Source: Lingula anatina (Eukaryota > Brachiopoda > Lingulata > Lingulida > Lingulidae). Taken from it: a DNA stretch of 64,000 nucleotides. The stretch covers positions 10,001-74,000 of the forward strand of contig NW_019773936.1 of assembly GCF_001039355.2 (NCBI RefSeq), given 5' to 3'. Made by a program: the position numbers and the translations under genes. Below are positions 1 to 12,900 of this stretch, piece after piece (the stretch's first letter is position 1; every line of letters starts with the position of its first letter). The notes beneath the pieces are model-generated. The model was given only the letters and a program-made list of their open reading frames with translations. It was not told where the DNA came from and did no database searches.

Positions 1-1488
1 AGCTGTAAGTACCATTTGTATTCAAAGGCTCATGTTTTATAGAAGATTAAGAAGAAGAAAGAAAGAAAGAAGAAACTTTAATGCAACTGATACAACACTA
101 AAGCAGAGACTATATGTTTTACACTGAGATACCACTAACTTGTACTCTATTACTCCTTTCAGGAACTCATAGAGCAGCTTCTTGTCTGCTTCAAGTTGCT
201 TTAAAATCTCTTCCAGAGGAGTTGAGAACCCTAGCAGCACCATCTGGGCAGTCTTCTTGCTATCTATACTGACCAATTCCTGAAATAAGGGATTTACATA
301 ACTGCGTTCAGTCCTTTGCACTAAAAACAGTTTTTTTAGAGTTACAATAATAGCTGCAATCTTCAAACAACTATTAAAGCTAAACTTCTAGTTATCATAT
401 TTACACCTATATCACCCAGTCGATTAATGAGATTGCAATGTTCAAAACAGAAATGTTTACATGTATTTTGGGTACGTGAGCTGTTACGTCACTCTACTAC
501 AATTCTAAAATTCATGTGAAAAACTCTCAGGGTTGAATTTGTAACATGATAAGTTACATCTAGAGTGTTCAACTCTTACATGTACTAATATTATTCGCTG
601 ATATTGTTTACACTCTGTTCTCTGTAGTAGTAAAAAATGTGGACAAAAACAAACAATTAAACCCAACCTCCAAATGACTCAAAGCTTCCGACTGTACTTT
701 CAGTTTCTCTTCTGTGGAAAATGCCTCACTTGTCATGATGTTCTTCACATAGGAAAATGCTTGATGCTGGAAAGGAATATTTTCAGGATATTCAGTTATT
801 CAAAAGAAAAAGAAGCAATTACAATTCAAACTGAATGTTGGTTTCAAATACTTAAAAAAATAAGATCTTTTTGACCTTTTACTTGGCAGAAGTCTTAACT
901 CTGGGAGGTCTCACAAGCTGAAGAAAGATGAAACAGGATTTTGGAAGGACTGTGCTTACAAATATTATGATAGTTGCATAATGTCGCTGATAGAACAACA
1001 CTTCTTACCTTTCTTGCCTGGTCTCTCCAATAACAGGATAAAATCTTGTCAAACTCTCGACGCCTTTCATATAACAGTTCGCAAACTCGATAACTGGAGG
1101 AAAAATACACAAATTTATATTAATTCAAGTTTAAAATTTCAAAAATTCTGCTTTTCCTTCTCCTTAACCCTAATAACATACATGATCCCAGTGGTTTATC
1201 CTTAATTCAAAACAACGTAACAAATAAATTCCAAAATAAATAGCAATGTCATAAAAATTTCTCTATAATTTCTTTTTTTTCTCTTTTGTCTTCATAAATC
1301 TAATGAACTTAATAAAGCCTTATATTCAATTACAATTTTGCATTCTCAGCCAAATGCAGCAGACGGCCATCATCAAACTGCTGCAGACCCCCAGCATTGA
1401 GTAGTTCCAGCAATGCCTGCTGTCTCTCTTCATGTCTGTTGTCATCTCCTGGCTGGGACAGGAATTCTAGCACCTTGAAAAAATGGTT

Positions 1489-1579
<91 letters not shown>

Positions 1580-4500
1580 ATATTAAATATATAAATAACA
1601 GGTAAATCTTCATAGTCATGTGCATTTAAGCATTTTTACTACTACTGCTGGTCTACTTTCTGTGGCCAATATTCTACTGCATTGTACATTAAGAATTCAA
1701 TATCCATATACTAATTTGTAACAAAAAGAAAAATAAAAATGCAAACCACTGTCAAATTAATTTGTACATTTTTCTTACAGGCTTTTGAAAAACGGAAGCC
1801 TTGCAAAATATAAACAAATTTACTTTAAAAACCACTGCAATGAAAAAATGAACTAAATCAATTTTATTTTGTACATCTCCAAATGAAGATACAATACCTG
1901 TTCAAATAGCACCCTGTCAACAAAGATTGTGTTCTCATGTCTCGCCATCTGCCTGGCCAGGAATGTGAATAATATGCCTACTTGGCTGGGCTGATAAAAG
2001 GTAAAACAATATTACTTTTACAGTCTGTGCTGACAACAGGTATTTAAAACAACACTGATATTTACACTAAGTTGATGATAATCAAGATGTCTTGTTTAGT
2101 ATTATACACAGAACATTTTGCATAAACATGTTTCAAATGACTGCAAGAACATGTATCAAATGGCTGCAATACTGTATGACTATCAGATTTGTTGAAGCAC
2201 TATGCAAAACTTAAGAATTGTCATGATGAAAAACTAAATGCTATCCTTTATGCACAAGAGTAGAAAAGTAATGGTATAATCTGAGTGTGTTCTGAAAAAC
2301 ATACTAGTATATAACTACTTACTGAGAAACCCTCACTCTCTACCATCACCTTCAGTAGAATGTCCACCACTCGCTGCCTTTTGTGTACACTGGAGAAACA
2401 TTTAAATTGACCAGTCTCTGTCTCATTACAAAAGTGACTCAAAAATTAGAAAAGTTCTACAAACTAAAAGACCTGTTTAAGGATTTAAATTATGTCAACA
2501 TTTTAGCTGTGGTTTACCTTTAATTAGTGATAACGGGAAATGTGTTAAAATCTACTGGAAAATGTAATTAAGCATGTAATGATGTTAAGGGCTTATTTTC
2601 ATTCTGTTTCTGTTACAGCTTATAAACAGTTTCCTAATTTCAAATACAGATAAAAACATACATGTAGCTCATGCAATCCTTTGTTATCAATGTGTAAAAT
2701 ACACAAAATGCACCAGTATCATATCATATGCATATCGCTTCGTAAATATTATCCTTTCATGATGGAAAGGCTACATATATGTGACCAGATATTAAGGAAT
2801 CTTCTGCGAAGAACTGTTTCAGTGACAATCAACTCACCCATCACGAGTGTTAAACTCTGCTTCTTCAAAAGCCTGGAATAGTCATTAAATTTTTCAAAAC
2901 AAATATATTTAAATAGAATAAGGAAAAATGTAATGAAATAATAATGAAATTCAAATAAAATGTAATGCACATCATTACATACATACTTAGAGAAGCTTTT
3001 ATCAGTTAAGGAGCTACCAGTTCATGAACATGCTGTATTCTTTTAGATTTTTTATGAATTCATCTTTTAAGTCTAAATTACTTTCTCAAGTTTTTGAATT
3101 TATCAATTACATGCAATGTGTCTCCAAGGTTTTAAACTGTAAGACAGGAAGATTTCTCACCAAAGCAAGAACATTCAGGAACTCTCTGGTATCAAACAAC
3201 AACAATGTCCGTAACTGCGGATACATAGCCTCATTCTCAGCCCCATCCTTTGTATGCAGAGCGGTCAAACAATGGAATACACTGTCCTTCACTGATTGGA
3301 CGATATCTTCAGGAATATCTCCCATTGGGTACGCCCTCCCAGCCAAACAGCAACTGATATAGACTAAGAGCTTGTTACCAAGGCGTATCTCATCATTTGT
3401 GAGTTGTTTGCCAGTGGAGACAGCTGCCCTGAGAATACGAAGGAGCTCCTCGAGAGGCGTAACAAACTCTCTCATGCCATGGTTGTATACGTACAGGATG
3501 GCATCATATAGACCATGCTTCCAACACAGGATCACAATCTGGAGAAAAAAAAATTAATACAAATACACAATATCCTTAATTTCTAAAATTTTCTAATAAC
3601 CCACAAATTACATTTAATTCTGGGATTTGTTAGAAACAGAAAATGAACTGGATGTGATATAAAGAGATTTCAAAGATTTAAGCATGGACTTCAATGGTTA
3701 TTAAAACAGTTTATCCATATTTACTAAGGAGCACCGACATGAGTATTAAAAATAATTCAGTAAGTCTTTCCTTATGTTACATGCTTATTTACGCAGTTAC
3801 AAGTCAATTCAATAAGGCAAAATTTACAATGCAACATTAAAATAATTATATCTTATTAAAACAAATGTGGAGAAGGATTAGCCTGACTCTAAATACGATT
3901 TATACACTCCCCAAAAAATACAGATAAAATTTAGTCAAGAGGCATATTTCACAGCCAATATTGAATTTTCTACAAGCCATGTACCTGGTGTATGTCTAAG
4001 CTGCCTACATCCATGTGGACAATGCAGGCCTCCACACTTTGCAGCATGCCTCTGGACTGGTAGTGGTCAATAAATGCCTTCATGACCACTGGTGTGATGT
4101 GGGTCAACTGGTCACTCAGGATATATGGCTCCAGGCACTCCAGGAACACTCCTCGTGCTGTGGGGTCTAGACTAAACTGGTCATAGATGGCGCTGAACAA
4201 GACCTCCCTGAGAAAGCAAGATGCTATTAATGGATAATGCAGTGCCATAGGAAAACGTAAATTTCAATTTTTTTGTTTGTCACCATACTTTACAGAAATC
4301 TCTTTATAAAAACAAAAGTGATTCTGAAATAACATTTACAAAACCACAATGCATTTTAAGGTCCGTTTTCAAATTTACTGACATTTAGCAAGGGCCCAGT
4401 GTTAACACTGCTGACTGCCTTTACATAAACACATCTGAAATGAACTTCCACTGGTAATCAACTGCAGAATAATGCAATGAATACACCTTATTACTTACGT

Positions 4501-6886
4501 TTTCCCCAGCAACAAGCAGTAATCCACACAGACTGGAACTACACTCTGCAATTAAAATGGTAATAGTTAAAAGAATGCACTGATACACTGTGTGTTTCAG
4601 AAAGTAACCAAGAAATATCTTTAATCAGCCTGCAGCAAAAACTTTTTACCTTGCTGGCTCTTAGAGCCACCAGCCTGAAGGGTCTAAGAATCTCCTGGTC
4701 TAAACCAGAAACAGTGGCCACTAACCAAATTAATCTTTTAAAAAAATTCCTGGTCTAGCTCCAATTCTGCTAGCAATTTGGTTTGGGACCAATGGTAAAT
4801 TTAGAAGGTTATTATTATTGTTAATAATAGCATTTAAGTTGGTGGAATTAGTAAAATTTCTCTTAATCAGACAAAATAAATGTCTGAATAAATGTCTGAG
4901 GGAGATATTTACTTTTAATTAATATTATAATGATACATGTCTGAATATATTACTCCAATTTTTTCAATGTTACAGTTCTAGACTAGTGTAAGTTTTTTTT
5001 ACTTATGCCTATTGCAAATTACAGCATAGGTATCAGTGTAGTTGTCTACTTTTACAATTGGTCAATAGATGTCAGCACCATTCCTACCTGGAAGTATTCC
5101 TCCAGCTCTTCCATCTTCCCAGACTCAGGGCAGTCTGTTGTAACTGCTTTGTCTACAAACTTATACAACAACTCCATCATCTGCAAGTGATTCAAATTAA
5201 TGAAAATCAACCATTAAAAACTGGAAAAAATTGAAAGTAAAATTTCAATATCCTCAATATTTTTTCTATTTTCTATATTCAAAAGGCATATTTCACAGCC
5301 AATAGTGAATCTTGTACAAGCCCAGAAGAGTTACCTTGTCAGCAACCACTTGCTTCCTCTTCTGTAGTCCTCCCAATAAACCAACCACTGCCTTGGCTTT
5401 GTCTTGATAGAAAGAGTACGCCAGGGACAGAGCATCTCTAGTCCTTCCTTGTCTAACTAGAACATCTATTCTCTGAAAGAAAGGAGTTTTATTAATACTA
5501 ACACATGATCATCTTTTTCTCATGAATAGGGGCAATAAGCAGGATAATTTATTTTTACAAACCTCTTAATCTTCTAGTGAACAGAAACTCAAAAGGACGA
5601 ATGTATGATGAAATGTAATTTGTAATAAACCCCAGCACAAGGACAGGCTTTTAAAGTAACAATATATATATTAAATTATATATAATACAGTCCCTTACTT
5701 CTGTCCAGTTCCTGAGAGTGTAACAGTGGACACTCTTAGTGCCCAGTAGTAACAGCTGACCACTGTAACTGACCAATGACTGATAACAGGCTGAGTCTCC
5801 TGCATATGCCTATGATAAAAACAAAATTGATGATGAAAGAATTGGCATTTCGGCCATTGTGTGAGTTACTGCTATATTATGTACTTTTTTTGTGGTGCCA
5901 CTTATATTGTAACTATTCAACAAAAATCAAATTTTAAAATTATTATTATTATTATTATTATTAAATATCAGTAATCTCACCAGGGCCTTGCTAACATTGC
6001 CCCCAGTGGCTAGAGACTTGAAGTAACTGCTGCCATAGACCAGCTGCACCTCCCCCACATCCAGCACCTGGTGGACAGGAGAGAAGTCAATGAATGCATT
6101 TAGACCAAGTAGATCTAAGGACTAACAGATACGTCTACCTAACATATTGGTCGCATTCAGAACAGATGATTCGCGGACTTAAAATGGTAAACCCACTTAG
6201 AAGCAATGCCGACTAACCTGCCTACACCTGCAGCGTCGCTGGCCTGCCGGGGCCTAGCAATTAAATCTGGGGGCCAGAATTTAATCTGTTTAATGACACA
6301 TGTGGAGGCAGGGAGGCCATCAGGGGATTAGGCAGCTTGCTTAAAAGTGGGGTCGGCCATATTTAGTCTGAGGACCAGTAAGTCCGCAGATCATCTGTTC
6401 TGAATGTGATCAATATGTTAGGTAGACACATTGAATATAAGCTTGTAAAGGTGGAACCAAGGGAAGGGGAGGGGAAAATTGCCCTCAACTTTGGGAGTAT
6501 TCCCTTTTTTCCCTTAATCATTCTCCAGAAATAGAACAAAAAAATGCAACAAATCCAAACAGTTATTCCGCAAATTTCTGGATCTGTCTGGGACTTGTTA
6601 GCCTCATGGAAGGAAGAGCAACTGAAAATATTTCAAATACTTGTCCAGTTCGATCTGGATGAAAACATTTATAAGCATCAATTTAAAAACTTATTAAGCT
6701 TGAATTCAAACTGTCAAGTTAAACCTTCAGTACACATTAAAAAAAAAGTTGATGCAAAAAATTCAAGAACAGTGGCCATACCTCCAATTCTTCTTCACTT
6801 CTTACGTCCACCACATGGAGCTGCTCTGACCTGTCCAAGATGACCACTGTCCTTGCATTCAGCCACTTAAAGGAAAGAATTTTGTA

Positions 6887-6942
<56 letters not shown>

Positions 6943-9900
6943 TTGGCTTCATAAACTAAGGAATTTCAATAACATTGCCTCAAATTATTCATAATGAAGA
7001 TTCCAAAATAAATCTTTAAAATATCTTCCACCACTGATAGTTAATTAAGCTTTATGAGACTTTGCAAAATATGAAAACATCCTATTATACTTACTGTGAC
7101 ACTGAGGATTTTATATGGTAGCTCTATTTTTTGCAGTGGTGAAAATTTTATGTTTTCTGGATTTACACAGATCACCTAAAAAACACAAGTAACTGAAAAT
7201 AACGTACATCCAGCCAAACATTTAAAACCATCTCTTATATCTTATTCAAACAAACCAAGTAATTACAGTTTATTTCATGATAAGCAAATTTCAATGTTTT
7301 ATCTCTAATATAGCATTATCATAATACTGGGTATATTAGCTAAGTATGTAGATAAGTCATTGACTGCAGTAACAGTCATATTTTACATTAATTACGTTTC
7401 TTAATCTATTATAACTGGATATTGTAAGACAATCTTAAAGTTTATAGCTGACATTTATGCATCATCAAAATAAATAGTTAGTCCAGTGGTGTAATTTAAA
7501 ACCTTACTCATATTATAATTTATTTAGCATTCGCTGACATCAATCTCCCTACTTTAAACCCAAAACAGGTCACAGTATCATAATGATTACAGACCCATCC
7601 CAGTGACACCTGTTCAGGCTCCACAGCCCCAAAGACTTAATACTAAACTAGATCTACATCCACCTCATGAAGTAGACCATATTGACAGTTCACAAGACAA
7701 GATGAAGACACTGCTGGTTTTCCTGGCTGTAATAGCTGCTGCTTTTGTGAGTATCTTTACAGTTTTTTTTTCATATAAATAAATAAATAAATAAATAAAT
7801 AAAGGTAAAACCTCTTGTATGCAGACACATACTTCACAAGAAAAACTATAGTCAAAAGCTTCAGACTAAAAGACTTAGTATAAGGATTATACATTTGTAG
7901 GGTGCAGTGACTATTCGTGACTGCAAAACCAATGATGACTGTAATGACGGTGAATGCTGTGTACCAGAGTATAGATTCCACATAGTCAGCAAGAGGGTTC
8001 TGCCTGACCTGCCTTTCCTGTCTAAACGAGGTGGTGTATTTAAAATATTTTGTGCTATCATTCAGGATCTTGTTTCACTAAATCTTTTAGAGATCTTGGG
8101 CCAAGTTTAGTCTGCTAAAAGCCACAAGTCAGCTATGTATATAGTCACAGCTGTAATAAACTCATTGATTGTCACCAATTCATTTAACTGAGCATCTGAT
8201 CTCTTTGATAAATACAATAAGAAAATATATCTGAAAATCTTATTTTTCTGATTTATTTATATTTATAAATAAATATATTAAAACATTGTATTGTTATATC
8301 ACAACCAGTGAAACAAAATGCACCAGTACGTATACAGGAATAATTCTTACATTATATATAATAATATTCCAGAGGGCAGATGTATGGCCTATATTCAGAA
8401 AGGGGCCTCTTGCCACACCCCAGGGTTTGCCTCCTGTGGCTGTGCCCCAGGCCTGGTCTGCAATTACTATCCAGATGGCAAGACCAAGAGAAAGATTATC
8501 TTCAGGCCAGGGGATTCCTTCTGTGAGGAAGGACCAACTGATGTCTGAGCAGGGAAAATTTTTCCTAGATTCAATCACTGACTGAGAATAGTTGCCATCA
8601 GAACTGCTGTTGATAACAATTTTCTTTGAGAATTGTCAGAAATAAAAAAGTCATTTATATTATTTTAGTGTTTTAAAAATGATGAATGTCTATGACAGAT
8701 CTTATATAATTGTAACAAATCTAATACATAAAGCAATTTGTAATTGGAACTAACTTTCTTAGACTTAATATGTTATGACACAATTTGGTTGAACATTTTC
8801 TATAACTTTACTATAAGCAGAACAGATTTGAAATGATGGTAAGCTTTTAGCAAATATTTTCACTTCTATAACAGTGTGCTCCCAAGGCCAATTTTTCTTA
8901 AAATCTTGTTCTCAATAAAAAAACAACACATTTTCAATATGCTGTTTCTCAACATATCAGAAAGACCCCCTTTCAGCTTGTTTGCAATTACAGAGCTTCT
9001 AACACCTGGTCCTTTTCCACAGCCATGAACTCACCAGGATTTACTGACAGAAACTGACAGATGTTAAATAATGACTATGTTGATTATCATAATTAATTCA
9101 AAGCAGGTTAATTATCATAATTAATTCAAAGTCCAAAGTGAGACTGGGGCTCCTCCAAAGTCCTGTCAAATGATGACACCTAATAGTTTATTTTACCTTT
9201 TTATTTCTACCTCATTATTGATGAGAACTGAGCCTATACCTGAAAGAAGTGTATGGTGCTGTCCCTCCCAAAGGCCAGCACAGGGTCAATCACTCTGTCC
9301 TTGTCCGAGACCTGGATGACCACAAACTGCCAGGCCAGCAGTGGCAGCGTGGAGCTGTCGCCCTGGAAACGTCATAGATATGATATAAACATTACAGTGA
9401 ATATTAATTTTGGCAATACAAACAGCACCACGAAAATAATAACTAACATTTCAAGTGCTTCTTATCAGGATTACATGACGATTTCTGCCTTATCTTAATT
9501 TTTTCTGTAATGATTGTCAAGCAAATGGAAGTTAAGTCTTTCATCCACGATATAGTTCCTTTGAGTTCTGCTGACTTATGGATAAAAAAGAATCATGTTT
9601 TTTCAATAGGAATCTCTGTTCCGTTCAAGACTCACCTTTAAAGGATGAGAGAACATCACTTTGAGTTGTGGTCTCAGTGTTACTATTAAGACCTGGAAAC
9701 AGAAGCAGATAAATGTAACAGATTCAAAATTAATTTTTTTTGTTAATTTTTTTTTAATTTAAATAAATTTAAAACAGATCTGGGTTCAAAAAAATCTTTG
9801 AACAGTTACTTGTGGGACCATGTATACATTCAAACTTGACAAATCTGTGGACCAATCAGAACTGATTTTAAAATCTCGGGATTCTTTGATTCCAAGTAAA

Positions 9901-12900
9901 ACCCTCATGCCTGCATATCATAATCTCATATTTATTTAAAGGATGAAATCCACTTTTAAGTATTATGTAAAATCTGCTTTAAACTTGTCACTTCTTTTTG
10001 GACTTTAATATACCATTTGTTCAATTTGTGCTTATAGTACCTTAGAGAATGTTGCCATGGCAAGTATCATAACATCCTTCATAGGATGGTCTTTGATAGT
10101 GTAATTCATATGAAGAGGCTCTATTGCACACACTTCACCCCGGCTGAAAATATATTGGAGATACTCAGGGGCGGATTTAGGGCGTCTTCTGGGTCTTCCG
10201 GAAGACGGTCAGATTTTCAAGTTTACATTGACGGGTATCTAATTTTTTCTGTCGGAGTACGGTCAAAAATGGAGGATGGATCAACAAAGATAAATTGGAA
10301 GACTGTCAGAAAATAACTCTGGATCCGCCCCTGATACTGACTAAGAATTATGGCAGTTCATTAACGTCTGATGTATAGTATTACCGTACCCATCAGAAAT
10401 GCAACAGAATGTTTATACTTATGACTAAAATAAAATACCTTACTAACAAAGGACAAAAGAAAATAAAGTAACATTACATAATATATATAATATAATGATT
10501 ATAATACCAAATATGACCATAAAAGTATTCAAAGTGGGTGTGGCATTCTCTTACCTTCCAGAGAATAAACATTTAGACTCACATGTCCGTACACCTATAA
10601 GACGCCTGAAACATAACAAAATAAAATAGCAAAATAATTCTAGTAGCTAGCAGTTCATATATATTCAGATTTTATACTATAACACCAAGATTGTGTCAGT
10701 TAATACTTACATAAATACTGCTCTTACTTAAAAATTACCTTTTTTTTTTACTATTTCAAAGATAGCAGACTACAGGTGATTAACAGTTTCATGATACTGT
10801 CAAGACACGTGAAGACATTTACTTACTTGAATTCTAGTTCAAAAACTGAGCCCCCGCTATCACTACAAACTGCCACTGTCAGTTCATCTGTGAACTGGAA
10901 TGAAAACAGTATCTGATAGAGCCATTTCTTCATTAAAACCCATAAAAGGTGCATAATCTTTAAACATAATATTATTATTAATTTCTCACCAAATAGCTGA
11001 AAGAACAAAGAATACTATTAGAATCAAAACTACAGAACAATATGTGATTTCTGTTTAACAGATTCAGAAAAATTTTGTGAACATATCTGTTGGGTGTGAA
11101 TAGATTGTGTTGGGTGTAAATATATTGTGTTTGGTATATATAGATTGTGTTGGACACGAACAGATTGTGTTAGGTGTACATGAATTGTGTTGGGTGTTCA
11201 TAAATTGTGTTAGGTATGAAGAGATTGTGTTAGGTGTGACAGACATTCTCACCTTAACATGCAGCACAGCAGACCCTGGGGGATGAGCATCTGTGATGGT
11301 TCTCAGCAATTTCCCATTAGTGATATCCCACATGGTGATCTGAAAATCACACAGGCATCTGATAAAAGCTTTATAAGACAATAATTGCAACATTTAATGA
11401 GCAGCAGATCCTGCATTAAGAGGAAACTTGGGGACAATAACATTTATTCAAAATATGTGAAGATTCGAATTAGCCAATGTTCATATTTATTTAAGCTAAT
11501 ACAAAATCCATTCCATTAGTTCTGGTTGCTATGATGGAGCAATATGATGGTTTATATGGAATCTACTGTAGTTATCATACATATTAAATGGAAGTGGAAG
11601 TGTTGGAACCCTTATAAAAAATTCCTATAGGATCCTATAGGAATTTTTTGTAAGGGAAGCGACAATCTAATACTGCACCTATTGAACCACCTATTACTCA
11701 CTTAGCCCTAAGAGAAAAAAAATACCCATAAAGTTGATGTGTGATGATAACTCCAATACAGAATCTACCTGTTATAGCTACAAGGTACTAACCTGCCCTC
11801 TAGCAAATCCACAGAGTAGTCTAGTACAATCTCTGTTAAAACTGAGAGCTGACACTGCTCCATACTGAGCTCCGACGGCTGTACTGCCCAGGCACCATTT
11901 TAACACCTGCTTGGGGTCTTTGAAAAAGAAAAATTTTTTTTGTGTATTTAATATAAAATCACAGACAAAATGTATGTGTATGACATGGGTGACAATTCTC
12001 AGGTTAAAACTATCTGATGTGGGCAGCAGCAGTGTCATAATATTATCAGCAAGTTGTGGTAAGCTTACCAAACACTAGCACCAGTCCATGGGAAGTCCCT
12101 ATTGCAATTAACTGGGAGACAGCCTAAAAGTAAAAATTCTGTGATTTATAAAAAATATTGAAAATATAAAACTCAAAATGAGCATGTTACAAATGAATGA
12201 ATGATTGATTGAATGTTTGAATAGACAAACAAACATAAAAATGCCAATGCAAAAAATATTATCATATTATAATTCAATAAAAAGATCACGAAAAATTTAA
12301 TGCAGATGTCATTTGTTTGATGAGCAAAATATTAGGAATTATATAATGTATTTTTGTGAAAAGATTATCTTTCCATCAACTCAGCAGGTGCTGCCATCTT
12401 CAGGGCACTTACCACTGCTGTAGGCATTCCAGCATCTACACGATCCTGAAACACAAAGAGAGCAGATACAGTATCAAAACTGTGCTTTCATCGGGTTAAG
12501 ATCTGTTAATAATGACTTGAATTCAGCATCACTGGTAATATTGCAATGAAACATTGGAAAAATGGCCAGTGGCCAATCGGAATTAGATTCTTTGTTAAAT
12601 TCAGTTTCAATTTAGTCAAGTACATTATAGGAGGCAAAGATTTTAGCCCCAAAACAAACAAGACTTTATGTGAAGCAGGCCCATTTGATACTGGTTGTAG
12701 GATAATGTGACTTCTACTTACTGAAGCTGAGTTAAGCTGGGCAGAGATGCCTTTTAGAACAACATGTCTTAAAATGGATCCATGTGCCTCATATGTAATG
12801 CTCTTCCTCTGCCTAAAAATTAGCAAGCATAATTTATGATCATTTGTTACATTAAAAGATCAGAAATGGAGAATTTTCTTTAATATACATGTAGCAAATA

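Noticed and set aside
1397-1594. Open frame rich in IYIYIY
   Set aside because: It is the (TA)n microsatellite translated and is not bounded by splice signals.
7757-8061. Minus-strand open frames overlapping the nested peptide gene
   Set aside because: They are shadows of the plus-strand exons and a repeat, without splice signals or family resemblance, and lie between two well-placed VPS8 exons.
11064-11393. Repetitive frame NTICSCPTQSIYTKHNIFTP extending the VPS8 exon
   Set aside because: It is the translated 20-bp minisatellite beyond the exon's GTGAGA donor. VPS8 continues correctly from 10894.
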